Part shown: positions 45,302 through 53,408 of the stretch, piece after piece | How positions within the stretch are numbered: the first letter of the stretch is position 1 | Layout: every line of letters begins with the position of its first letter | Source of the DNA: Kitasatospora aureofaciens | GTDB taxonomy: Bacteria; Actinomycetota; Actinomycetes; Streptomycetales; Streptomycetaceae | Direction: 5' to 3' | DNA: 64,000 nt | Assembly: GCA_000720845.1 (NCBI GenBank) | Contig: JODU01000033.1 | Coordinates: 1 to 64,000, forward strand | Position numbers and translations under genes: made by a program | The notes under the pieces: generated by a model | Told to the model about the DNA's origin: nothing | Database searches by the model: none | Seen by the model: only the letters and a program-made list of their open reading frames with translations

Positions 45302-47167
45302 TCAGACCAGGCGCACCGGCTTCTCCGGCCGTATGCCCAGCTCGGTCATCCAGGCGCGCAGCGGACCCGGGTCGCCGGACTCCACCAGGCTGAGCACGCC
45401 GGGCGCCAGGTCCGCGGCGCGGGCGCCGGCGAACAGGAGCGACGGCCCGTCGAGCCAGTCGAGGGCGGGGGCCGCGCCGGCGGTGTCCATCGCGGCGCAG
45501 CACACCATCGCCGTGATGTGCGCGGTGAGGATCTCCCGGCCGGTGCGCGGCGGCTGGAGCGGCAGCAACGGCAGCGCGCGGTCGTCCCAGAGGGCGGCGT
45601 CGGGGCCGACTGCCGGTCCCGGCGCGGAGGAGGGTGCCCGGACTCCGGCGGGCCGCGCCTCGGCCTCCTCGCGGGCCAGCTGGGCGCTGAGCCCGGCGGC
45701 CAGGGCGGCGCCACGGGCGGTGGTGCCTTCGAGATCGTCGTCGTCGGCAGCGGGGGCGGGGGTGCCGTGGTCGCCGTGGTCGCCGTACGGCGGATGCGGG
45801 GCGTCGGAGTGAGCGTCCGGGCCGCTCCCGGTCCCTGCCTCGGCCCCGGCGCCAGGGGCCGCGGTGATCGAGGCGGGCGGGGTCGTGAGGTGGTCCAGGA
45901 CCCGGGCCAGGGTCGGGCCGTCCGTGCCCGGCGCGGCACCCTCGGCGGCGCGGCGGACCCCCAGGGTGTCCAGCACGCGGTGCAGACGGGCCGCGTCCGT
46001 GCGCCAGGTCCGGTCGACGACCTCCTCGGGATACTCCGCCCACCCCACCGGCGACCAGTCCTGACCGGTCTCGGCGGGCCCGCCGTGGAAGAGGCGCGCG
46101 GCGAGGAGCGAGACCGCCTCGTCCATCACCCCGGGCTCCTCCAGCAGGTCACAGGCGGGACGCTCCCCCAGGCGGGAGGCGAAGCCCTCGGCCAGGCGGT
46201 CCCGGCGCGACAGCTCCGTGAGGGCGGCGACGACCCCGACGTCAAGACGCGAGGGCCAGCGGCCCATCCGCCAGGCGGGCAGCGCCACCCGGGTCAGCAG
46301 CCGGTCCCAGCCCGCGTAGGCGAGCCCGACCTGCTCCTGCGCGACGATCCGCAGACCGTAGTCCACAGCCTGTGCACGCTCGGCGGCCGCGGCCGCGACC
46401 CCGCGCTCCATCTCGGCCGCGTGTCCCCGGCAGCTGCGCAGCAGAAGCCGGGACGCCCAGCCGAGGCCCGCGCACGCCACGCGGGACAGGGGGTCGCGTC
46501 GGCCCGCCGAGGCCACCGCCACGGCGGCGTCCAGGCCCCGTATGAAACGCCGGGCCGCGGCTATGTCGGGGTGCGCCGAGGGCCCCGTACCGGCGACGAC
46601 CGGGGCGAGGACGGCGCGCAGCTCGCCCACCCGCATCCACCACAGGAACGGTGAGCCGATGACCAGGACGGGCGCGGCGGCGCTCCGGCGGTGGGCGGGA
46701 CCGCCCAGGCCGGTCGGGTCGTCCTCGTGCTTCACCGGGGGCGGCGGGCCGTGGGCCGGGTGGGTGCGGTCCTCCAGCCAGCTGTCGCAGTCCGGGGTGA
46801 GCGCTATCGCGGAGGGGGCGGGGACGTCGAGCCGGTCGGCCAGGTCACGCACCATCCGGTAGAGGTCGGGCGCCGACTCCTCGGCGACCGTGACCGTGGG
46901 GGTCACGGCGGGCCGGGAGCGGGCCACGACCAGGGCGACTCCGGCGGCGGCCAGCAGGACGATCAGCGCGAGGACGGACACCACCCAGCGCAGGACGTCC
47001 CAGCCGGCGCCCGCCAGGCGCCCGGTGGAGCCGCCGACGAGGAGGATCACGGCGGCGGCAGCGGGCAGCAGGGCCACGGCCAGCGCGCGGCTGCGGACCC
47101 GCAGCACCGCCAGTGCCCGGGAACGCGCCGCCTGTGCGCCCATCTCCACTCCACCGGTACCGGTCAC
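45302..47167 (-). CDS. Membrane protein, M48-like but without the zinc-binding motif
   Basis: 621 residues. Two N-terminal membrane segments (ALAVALLPAAAAVILLVGG and VLRWVVSVLALIVLLAAAGVALVVA), then a region laid out like an M48 peptidase (DLYRMVRDLADRLDVPAPSAIALTPDCDSWLED; VLVIGSPFLWWMRVGELRAVLAPVVAGTG). Where M48 enzymes have HExxH after ELRAVLA, this protein reads PVVAG, so it should be inactive as a protease. An Ala/Pro/Asp-rich disordered middle follows (about 440-510), then a short C-terminal domain (RALPLLPLQPPRTGREILTAHITAMVC). GTG 47167 is the start. It is conserved at this place (SCO4069-like, as I recall). The role is unknown. Confidence 0.8.
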   Translation of the reverse strand: MTGTGGVEMGAQAARSRALAVLRVRSRALAVALLPAAAAVILLVGGSTGRLAGAGWDVLRWVVSVLALIVLLAAAGVALVVARSRPAVTPTVTVAEESAPDLYRMVRDLADRLDVPAPSAIALTPDCDSWLEDRTHPAHGPPPPVKHEDDPTGLGGPAHRRSAAAPVLVIGSPFLWWMRVGELRAVLAPVVAGTGPSAHPDIAAARRFIRGLDAAVAVASAGRRDPLSRVACAGLGWASRLLLRSCRGHAAEMERGVAAAAAERAQAVDYGLRIVAQEQVGLAYAGWDRLLTRVALPAWRMGRWPSRLDVGVVAALTELSRRDRLAEGFASRLGERPACDLLEEPGVMDEAVSLLAARLFHGGPAETGQDWSPVGWAEYPEEVVDRTWRTDAARLHRVLDTLGVRRAAEGAAPGTDGPTLARVLDHLTTPPASITAAPGAGAEAGTGSGPDAHSDAPHPPYGDHGDHGTPAPAADDDDLEGTTARGAALAAGLSAQLAREEAEARPAGVRAPSSAPGPAVGPDAALWDDRALPLLPLQPPRTGREILTAHITAMVCCAAMDTAGAAPALDWLDGPSLLFAGARAADLAPGVLSLVESGDPGPLRAWMTELGIRPEKPVRLV

Positions 47168-47486
47168 GGCCGGACCTCACCCCCTCATCGCTGCCCTGTC
47201 TGTCCTGGACCGTCCTGCTGCTCTGCTGCGCTTCGGGTCGTGCTCACTCCACCCACTGTGGCACCCGGCACTGACATCGCAATGCCGGTGGGCCAAGTGC
47301 CGGAACGCTTGCGCGGCACCATAGTTGGGGCCCTCGCCCTCGTCAGCCGTATGGCCCATCGGTCACTCGATGGAATGGCTTTGGGGAAAGGTGAGGACGG
47401 ACAGCGAAGGTCAGGCCCCGGCTCCTGAGACGGAGCCGGGGCCTGTCCGGTTCGGTTCGGTTCGGTGAACGGGGGCGGCGCAGGGG
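47168..47486. other. Gap with the purD terminator
   Basis: 319 bases. The hairpin GGCCCCGGCTCC/GGAGCCGGGGCC (47414-47443) ends purD on the minus strand. Next to it is a tandem GGTTC run (about 47449-47466). The rest should carry the promoter of the M48-like gene; no ORF is supported. Confidence 0.6.
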
Positions 47487-48737
47487 TTACGCGCCGGCCG
47501 CCTTGGCCGCGATGTCGGTGCGGTGCTGCGAGCCGTCGAGGCCGATGCGGGCGACGGCCCGGTAGGCGCGGTCACGGGCCTCGGTGAGGTCGGCGCCGGT
47601 GGCCGTGACGGACAGGACGCGGCCGCCGGCGCTGACGACGGCGCCGCCCTCGGCGCGGGTGCCGGCGTGCAGCACGTAGGCGTGCGGGGCGTCCTCGGCG
47701 GCCACCGCGTCGAGGCCGGTGATCGGGTCGCCGGTGCGCGGGGTGCCGGGGTAGTTGTGCGAGGCGACGACCACGGTGACGGCCGCCTCGTCGCTCCAGC
47801 GCAGGGGTTCGAGATCGGCGAGGTTGCCGGTGGCGGCGGCCATCAGCAGACCGGCGAGCGGGGTCTTCAGGCGGGCCAGCACGACCTGGGTCTCGGGGTC
47901 GCCGAAACGGGCGTTGAACTCGATCACGCGCACACCGCGCGAGGTGATCGCGAGCCCGGCGTACAGAAGCCCGGAGAACGGGGTGCCGCGTCGGCGCATC
48001 TCGTCGACGGTCGGCTGGAGCACGCTCTGCACGACCTCGTCGACCAGCTTCGGGTCGGCCCAGGGCAGCGGCGAGTAGGCGCCCATGCCGCCGGTGTTCG
48101 GACCCTCGTCGCCGTCGAGGGCGCGCTTGAAGTCCTGGGCGGGCTGGAGCGGGCGCACGTTCTCGCCGTCGGTCACGGCGAAGAGGGAGACCTCGGGGCC
48201 GTCCAGGAACTCCTCGATGACGACGCGGTCGCAGGCGTTCGCGTGCGCGCGGGCCGCCTCGACGTCGTCGGTGACGACGACGCCCTTGCCCGCGGCCAGC
48301 CCGTCGTCCTTGACGACGTAGGGCGCGCCGAAGGCGGTGAGGGCCGCGTCCACCTCGGCGGGGTTGGTGCAGACGTAGGAGCGGGCCGTGGGCACGCCCG
48401 CGCCGGCCATCACGTCCTTGGCGAAGGCCTTGGAGCCCTCCAGCCGAGCGGCCTGCGCCGACGGGCCGAAGACCGGGATGCCCGCCTCACGGACGGCGTC
48501 GGCGACCCCGGCGACCAGCGGCGCCTCAGGGCCGACGACGACCAGCTCGGCGCCGAGCCGGGTGGCCAGCGCGGTGACGGCCGCGCCGTCGAGGGCGTCG
48601 ACCTGGTGCAGTTCGGCGACCTCGGCGATACCGGCGTTGCCGGGTGCGCAGTGCAGCGCGGTGACGTCGGGGTCGAGGGACAGGGAACGGCACAGGGCGT
48701 GTTCGCGGGCGCCGCCGCCGATGACAAGGACCTTCAC
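47487..48737 (-). CDS. purD: Phosphoribosylamine-glycine ligase
   Basis: 416 residues, ATP-grasp enzyme making GAR from phosphoribosylamine and glycine, step two of purine synthesis. Signatures: MKVLVIGGGAREHALCRSL (N domain), VVVGPEAPLVAGVADAVREAGIPVFGPSAQAARLEGSKAFAKDVM, VVKDDGLAAGKGVVV (ATP-grasp), GGMGAYSP, VIEFNARFGDPETQVVL (metal ligands). GTG 48737 lacks a strong Shine-Dalgarno. It lies 107 bases downstream of dnaX in the same direction. Confidence 0.98.
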   Translation of the reverse strand: MKVLVIGGGAREHALCRSLSLDPDVTALHCAPGNAGIAEVAELHQVDALDGAAVTALATRLGAELVVVGPEAPLVAGVADAVREAGIPVFGPSAQAARLEGSKAFAKDVMAGAGVPTARSYVCTNPAEVDAALTAFGAPYVVKDDGLAAGKGVVVTDDVEAARAHANACDRVVIEEFLDGPEVSLFAVTDGENVRPLQPAQDFKRALDGDEGPNTGGMGAYSPLPWADPKLVDEVVQSVLQPTVDEMRRRGTPFSGLLYAGLAITSRGVRVIEFNARFGDPETQVVLARLKTPLAGLLMAAATGNLADLEPLRWSDEAAVTVVVASHNYPGTPRTGDPITGLDAVAAEDAPHAYVLHAGTRAEGGAVVSAGGRVLSVTATGADLTEARDRAYRAVARIGLDGSQHRTDIAAKAAGA

Positions 48738-48844
48738 GGGGTGAAGCCTAATGGGAACCGGCCGGTGCGGTTTGTGCGGGCTTCCGAACGGACGGGCCAC
48801 GGAGGCTTGTGCCTTCCTCCAGGCCCGGCGGGGGGCCGCTGGGC

Positions 48845-51229
48845 CTACTCGTTCGTGATCTCCTCGACCACCGTGGCGCCCAGTTCGCGGACCAGCAGCT
48901 CCTTGCCGGAGAGGGCCGACTCGTCGAGGTCCGGATCGTCGTCCTCGGGGATGTCGTCCTCGGGCGAGACCGGGGGCGGCTCGGGCGCCGAGGGCCGGGC
49001 CGCGGGGGCCGGGGCGGGCGCCGGGGCCGGTGCGGATGACTGAGGTGGCGCGGCGGGCGTGGCCGCGGGCGACGACGGCCGCTGGGCGGGCGCGCCACCG
49101 CCGAAGCCACCTCCGCCGAGGCCGCCACCGCCTCCTCCGCCACCGCCACCGAAGCCGCCGCCGGATCCGCCGAAGCCGCCGGAGGGACCGGACGGGCCGG
49201 CGGCGGGCGGGGGCGCGGAGCCGCCGGAGGGGTCGACGACCGCGTCGATCTTCCACTGCACGTTGAACTGCTCGGCCAGTGCCTGCCGCAGCACGTCCTC
49301 GCTGCCGCTGCTCACGAAGTTGTCGCGGGCTCCGGCGTTGACGAAGCCGAGTTGCAGGGAGGTGCCGTCGAAGCCGGTCACCTGGGCGTTCTGGCTGAGC
49401 AGGATCCAGGTGAACCGGCGGCGGTTCTTGACCGCTTCCAGGATGTTGGGCCAGAGCGAGCGGGGGTCGACCCCCGACGCGCCGGGCGGCGGCGAGCCGG
49501 GCGCGGGTGCGGCCGCCGCGGGAGCCGGGGCCGGGGCAGGAGCCGAAGCCGGGCCGGCACCGGGGCCGGAGGGGGCATCGGAGGGGGCCGGTGTCCGGGG
49601 CTGTCCGCCGCCCGCCGGGGCGGCCGTGGGCCACCCGCCGGGGCGGCGTCCGCCACCCGCCGGAGCCGCGGTCGGCCAGGCACCGGGTGCGGGCGCCGGG
49701 GCGGAAGCGGCGGCGGGCGGGGGTGTCGCGGGTGCGGACGGGGCGGGCGCGGGAGCGGCGTCGACGGAAGGAGACGGGGCCTGGGGACGTCCGCCACCGG
49801 CGGAAGGACCACCCGCGTCGGAGGCAGGACCGGTACCGGCATCAGGAGCGGCACCGGCGGCGGCAGCCGCAGCCGCGTCGGTGGACGGGCCACCGCCCGG
49901 CGCGCCCGCCGGAGCACCGGCGCCCGGCCCCCGCACCGCCGCACGGGCCGCGGCAGGCCCGCCGCCCGGCGGAACCGGAGCCGCGGCGGGCGCCGTACTC
50001 CCCACACCGGCGTGCGCCTCGGGCCCGGGCACGTACCCCATGGCGGGAGCGCCCGCACCGGCCGAGAACTGCGCCCCGCGCTCGATCCGGTCCAGCCGGG
50101 CCAGCACCGACCGCTCGTCGCCGTACGCGGCGGGCAGCAGCACGCGCGCGCAGATCAGCTCCAGCTGGAGACGCGGCGAGTGGGCGCCGCGCATCTCGGT
50201 GAGCCCCTCGTTGACGATGTCGGCGGCGCGGCTCAGCTCGGCGGCGCCGAAGGACCGGGCCTGCTCCTGCATCCGCTCGACCACGTCGGCGGGGGCGTCG
50301 ATGAGCCCCTTCTCCGCGGCGTCGGGCACGGCGGCGAGGATCACCAGGTCACGGAGGCGCTCCAGCAGGTCGGTGACGAAGCGCCGCGGGTCGTGGCCCC
50401 CCTCGATCACGTGGTCCACGACCCCGAAGGCGGCGGAACCGTCCCCGGAGACGAAGGACTCGACGACGGAGTCGAGCAGCGAGCCGTCCGTGTAGCCGAG
50501 CAGGGCGGTGGTCATGTCGTACGTCACGCCGTCGGCACCGGCGCCCGCGAGCAGCTGGTCCATGACGGACATGGAGTCACGCACGGACCCCGCGCCGGCC
50601 CGCACCACGAGCGGGAGCACCCCCTCCTCGACCGCGATCCCCTCCCGGCCGCACACCTCGGCGAGGTAGTCGCGCAGGGTGCCGGGCGGCACGAGGCGGA
50701 AGGGATAGTGGTGGGTCCGCGACCGGATGGTCCCGATGACCTTCTCGGGCTCGGTGGTCGCGAAGATGAACTTCAGGTGCTCAGGTGGCTCCTCGACGAC
50801 CTTCAGCAGGGCGTTGAAGCCCTGCGGGGAGACCATGTGGGCCTCGTCGATGATGTAGATCTTGTACCGGCTGGAGGCGGGCCCGAAGAAGGCCTTCTCG
50901 CGCAGGTCGCGTGCGTCGTCCACACCACCGTGCGAGGCGGCGTCGATCTCGATGACGTCGATGGAACCCGGCCCGTTCCTCGCGAGGTCGCGGCAGGACT
51001 GGCACTCGCCGCACGGGGTCGGTGTGGGGCCCTGCTCGCAGTTCAGACAGCGCGCCAGGATCCGGGCGCTGGTCGTCTTGCCGCAGCCGCGCGGACCGCT
51101 GAACAGGTACGCGTGATTGACCCGGTTGTTCCGCAGCGCCTGCTGCAGCGGGTCGGTGACATGCCCCTGCCCGATGACCTCGGCGAAGGACTCCGGGCGG
51201 TAACGGCGGTAGAGCGCGAGAGACGACAC
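48845..51229 (-). CDS. dnaX: DNA polymerase III subunits gamma/tau
   Basis: 794 residues from GTG 51229, which gives the standard SSLALYRRYRPESFAEVIGQ start. Clamp-loader AAA+ ATPase: Walker A FSGPRGCGKTTSARIL, zinc finger (CLNCEQGPTPTPCGECQSC), Walker B IYIIDEAHMVSPQGFNALLKVVEEPP, sensor 1 FATTEPEKV. Domain III ends near 400. A very long Ala/Pro/Gly linker follows, then a tau C-terminal domain (NILEAVKNRRRFTWILLSQNAQVTGFDGTSLQLGFVNAGARDNF), and finally a run of glycines and an acidic tail. No Shine-Dalgarno is seen. TATAAC sits 9 bases before the GTG, so the mRNA may be nearly leaderless. Confidence 0.96.
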   Translation of the reverse strand: MSSLALYRRYRPESFAEVIGQGHVTDPLQQALRNNRVNHAYLFSGPRGCGKTTSARILARCLNCEQGPTPTPCGECQSCRDLARNGPGSIDVIEIDAASHGGVDDARDLREKAFFGPASSRYKIYIIDEAHMVSPQGFNALLKVVEEPPEHLKFIFATTEPEKVIGTIRSRTHHYPFRLVPPGTLRDYLAEVCGREGIAVEEGVLPLVVRAGAGSVRDSMSVMDQLLAGAGADGVTYDMTTALLGYTDGSLLDSVVESFVSGDGSAAFGVVDHVIEGGHDPRRFVTDLLERLRDLVILAAVPDAAEKGLIDAPADVVERMQEQARSFGAAELSRAADIVNEGLTEMRGAHSPRLQLELICARVLLPAAYGDERSVLARLDRIERGAQFSAGAGAPAMGYVPGPEAHAGVGSTAPAAAPVPPGGGPAAARAAVRGPGAGAPAGAPGGGPSTDAAAAAAAGAAPDAGTGPASDAGGPSAGGGRPQAPSPSVDAAPAPAPSAPATPPPAAASAPAPAPGAWPTAAPAGGGRRPGGWPTAAPAGGGQPRTPAPSDAPSGPGAGPASAPAPAPAPAAAAPAPGSPPPGASGVDPRSLWPNILEAVKNRRRFTWILLSQNAQVTGFDGTSLQLGFVNAGARDNFVSSGSEDVLRQALAEQFNVQWKIDAVVDPSGGSAPPPAAGPSGPSGGFGGSGGGFGGGGGGGGGGLGGGGFGGGAPAQRPSSPAATPAAPPQSSAPAPAPAPAPAARPSAPEPPPVSPEDDIPEDDDPDLDESALSGKELLVRELGATVVEEITNE

Positions 51230-51281
51230 GCATACGAGGTTATAGGCGCCCACCGACAACCGGACCGCCCGCAAAGGAGAC

Positions 51282-51367
51282 GCCCCCCACGCACCCGCCA
51301 GAGCCGACCTACCCTTGCTGCCTTCCGGCCCTGGGGGAGTTCAGTCAGATAGCGCCGCGTGAGGGGC
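51282..51367 (-). ncRNA. ffs: Signal recognition particle RNA (small bacterial type)
   Basis: On the minus strand the sequence holds the hallmark of SRP helix 8 (CCAGGGCCGGAAGGCAGCAAGG: GGAA tetraloop plus GCAGCA asymmetric loop) closed by a terminal helix GCCCCTCACGC/GCGTGGGGGGC. Ffh binds this RNA to target nascent membrane proteins. Its place just upstream of dnaX is common in Gram-positives. The ends are estimated from pairing. Confidence 0.93.
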
Positions 51368-51444
51368 TGGGCCACACGTTACCCGATGTGGGGCCCCCGG
51401 AACGAGTTCGCAAGCACTCCCCGGCGTCATGTAATGTTCTCGGC

Positions 51445-51529
51445 GGAGGATTCGCCTAGAGGCCTAGGGCGCACGCTTGGAAAGCGTGTTGGGGGCAACC
51501 CCTCACGAGTTCGAATCTCGTATCCTCCG
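51445..51529 (+). tRNA. tRNA-Ser(GGA), with encoded CCA; integration site
   Basis: 85-base type II tRNA: acceptor GGAGGAT with ATCCTCC, anticodon loop CTTGGAAA (GGA), long variable arm, discriminator G, followed by an encoded CCA at 51530-51532. From 51477 on, its 3' half is identical to 63530-63603, showing that the downstream element entered here while leaving the tRNA whole. Confidence 0.97.
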
Positions 51530-51550
51530 CCAGTGCCTCACCGGGCACGA
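51477..51550. repeat. Left attachment site, 74-bp direct repeat
   Basis: Starts in the anticodon loop of tRNA-Ser and extends past its CCA. Identical to 63530-63603; after one mismatch a further 13 bases match. Confidence 0.95.
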
Positions 51551-51555
51551 TGTCG

Positions 51556-51583
51556 AAGGGCCCCCTGGAAACAGGGGGCCCTT
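51556..51583. terminator. Terminator between tRNA-Ser and int
   Basis: 12-bp stem AAGGGCCCCCTG/CAGGGGGCCCTT with a GAAA loop. It can end both the tRNA and the converging integrase gene. Confidence 0.88.
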
Positions 51584-51594
51584 CGTCGTTGTCC

Positions 51595-52875
51595 CTACGC
51601 CTCGTTGTCCTGGTCTTTGTCCACAGCGAGGTTTTCCGGGGCTCCCCAGATGGCGCGCTCGATCTTCCGGGCCGCCTCCTTGAGCATGGGATCGGTCACG
51701 TGCAGATACCGCGCCCGCATCCGGGCGGCGCCGCCCGGCTCCCAACCCATGATCTGGTCGATGACTCGGTCCGGGACCCCGAGCAGCATCAGCACGGTCC
51801 CCGCGGTGTGCCGGGCGTCGTGCAGACGCCCGTCCCGGACGCCGGCGTCTTCCAGCAGCCGCTTCCAGTCGTGGTAGTCCGTGTTCGGGCTGAGCGGCCC
51901 GCCCAACGGCTTGGTGAACACGTACTCGGACTCGGTCCACAGGTTCCCGGCCACCGCGCGCTCCCGGGCCTGCGCCTCCCGGTGGGAGCGGAGCATCACG
52001 ACCAGCGGGCCCGGGAGGGGCACCGCGCGGCGTCCGGCGCGCGACTTCGTGTTCTTCGTCTCGCGTCGCACCTGCACCCGCGCCGGGCAGTAGCCAGCCT
52101 TCCGGCCGCACGGCGCCGCCTCGCCACACCCGTGCTCATACTTCGGCCGCAACCGGTTCCGGCGAAGCTTCAGGTACTCGTTGCCCAGGTCCACGTCAGA
52201 CCACCGCAGGCCAAGCGTCTCCCCCTGCCGCAACCCGAGCGCCAGGGCCAGCATCCAGCGGGCACTGTTCCGGCGCTTGTTCACTTCGAGCAGGAGACTC
52301 TGCACCTCGTCGACCGAGTAGGGCTCTACCTCGTTCTCGTCCTCTTCCATCCGGGGAGGCTTCGCGAGCGCAGCAGCGTTCTTCGCCGCGTGACCGCGCC
52401 GCACAGCTTCCCCCAGGGCCGTACGGGCGGTCCGGTGGGCCTGGTGCGCGGTGCCCGCCTTGCTGCCGGCGCTCTGCATCCGGCGGTACAGGCTCTCCAG
52501 GTGCTCCGGCTCCAAGCGGTCGATGCGGTGCCGGCCAATGCCGGGCACGAGGTGCACCCGGACAGCCACCTCGTATCCGTCGTACGTGTTCTCGCTCACG
52601 GCGGGCTTGGCGATGTTTTCGACCCAGTGCTCAAGCCACTTCCCCACCGTCCACGGCTTGCCGGGCTGGCGCGCGGACCCCTCGTCTCGCTGCTTTTCCA
52701 GGCGCCGGACCTCGTCCACCAGCTCCTTGCGCGTGGGCCGCGTCAGGTGCCGGCGGTAAGGCGTTCCGTCGTCCTTGTAGCCCATGGGCACACGGGCGTG
52801 CCAGCGTCCGTCTTTGCCCAGGTAGATGGCCGATTCGCCGTTGGCTCGGCGGGTGCGCTTCTTCTCCTCTGCCAC
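51595..52875 (-). CDS. int: Tyrosine-recombinase integrase of the AICE
   Basis: 426 residues. Integrates and excises the element at tRNA-Ser. Domains: N-terminal arm-binding part (ANGESAIYLGKDGRWHARVPMG), SAM-like core-binding domain (TVGKWLEHWVENIAKPAVSENTYDGY), and catalytic domain with Arg in LALGLRQGETLGLRWSDVD, HDARHTAGTVLMLLGVP (H-x-x-R-H), W in QIMGWEPGG and nucleophile Tyr in ARYLHV. The insert CGEAAPCGRKAGYCP may bind metal. GTG 52875 has GGAGGAA. A 20-bp repeat seen again near the right end lies in the last codons of this gene. Confidence 0.96.
   Translation of the reverse strand: MAEEKKRTRRANGESAIYLGKDGRWHARVPMGYKDDGTPYRRHLTRPTRKELVDEVRRLEKQRDEGSARQPGKPWTVGKWLEHWVENIAKPAVSENTYDGYEVAVRVHLVPGIGRHRIDRLEPEHLESLYRRMQSAGSKAGTAHQAHRTARTALGEAVRRGHAAKNAAALAKPPRMEEDENEVEPYSVDEVQSLLLEVNKRRNSARWMLALALGLRQGETLGLRWSDVDLGNEYLKLRRNRLRPKYEHGCGEAAPCGRKAGYCPARVQVRRETKNTKSRAGRRAVPLPGPLVVMLRSHREAQARERAVAGNLWTESEYVFTKPLGGPLSPNTDYHDWKRLLEDAGVRDGRLHDARHTAGTVLMLLGVPDRVIDQIMGWEPGGAARMRARYLHVTDPMLKEAARKIERAIWGAPENLAVDKDQDNEA
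51604..51623. repeat. Candidate integrase arm site, left copy
   Basis: GTTGTCCTGGTCTTTGTCCA, identical and in the same orientation at 63413-63432. In the excised circle the two copies lie about 53 and 97 bases either side of the att core, as expected for arm-type binding sites. Confidence 0.65.
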
Positions 52876-52955
52876 TGGCAGTTCCTCCGGTTGGTACGAG
52901 GCAGACAGACCGGAGCGCCGCCCGGCTGTCGGGCGGCGCTCCGGAAGGGGTCAGA

Positions 52956-53189
52956 TCAGGCGGCGCGGCGTTCGGCGCGGCGGCGGGCGAGGTAGGCGGC
53001 GGGGGCGTCGGCCGGAACGCGTCGGAGTCCGCCGATGGTCAGGGACTCCAGCTCTCCGGTGCGGATGAGGGCGTAGCAGGTAGTGCGACCGACGCGGAGG
53101 CAACGGGCGGCCTCTTCGACGGTCAGGAGAACGGGGGCCGGTTCGTCGACCTCAGCGCGCGGTGCGATCTCCACGGCGGCGGTGCTCAT
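52956..53189 (-). CDS. xis: Excisionase (helix-turn-helix type)
   Basis: 77 residues. LLTVEEAARCLRVGRTTCYALIRTGELESLTIGGLRRVPADAPAAYLARRR is the MerR-like helix-turn-helix of AICE excisionases, which bend att DNA and turn the integrase toward excision. ATG 53189 follows GAGGAGACC. It lies 80 bases upstream of int and downstream of the repeat array, matching the rep-xis-int order of pSAM2. Confidence 0.92.
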   Translation of the reverse strand: MSTAAVEIAPRAEVDEPAPVLLTVEEAARCLRVGRTTCYALIRTGELESLTIGGLRRVPADAPAAYLARRRAERRAA

Positions 53190-53235
53190 GGAAGGTCTCC
53201 TCTTGGACTGTCCGTCGGGGGGTCCCTCTGAGGGC

Positions 53236-53408
53236 CGCTACTTCCGCTACCGCCGCTACCGTGCAGGTCAGGGGCCTGTTCGTGGTAGCGGGAAGGGGTA
53301 GCGGTAGCGGATGGGTAGCGGGGCGGTAGCGGCAACCAGGGCCGGTTGCCGCTACCGCATTAGTGCTGGTCAGGCCACGTTTTCGGTGCCGGGTAGCGGA
53401 GGTAGCGG
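53236..53408. repeat. Iteron-like array of GGTAGCG motifs
   Basis: About a dozen copies of GGTAGCG, or its complement CGCTACC, in about 170 bases. Three or four in complement orientation come first (53236-53261), then five direct (53284-53333), one complement (53351-53358) and two direct at the start of the neighbouring gene's 3' end (53392-53408). The array fills the 180-base gap between xis and the DUF3631 gene. Likely uses: replication origin or a control site of the rep-xis-int operon. Confidence 0.75.

Noticed and set aside
51477..51550. Second tRNA-Ser gene at the right end of the element
   Set aside because: The copy at 63530 lacks the 5' half of the tRNA, so it is an att duplication and not a gene.
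53236..53408. CRISPR array
   Set aside because: Repeats are 7 bases, in both orientations and irregularly spaced, with no constant spacers and no cas genes.
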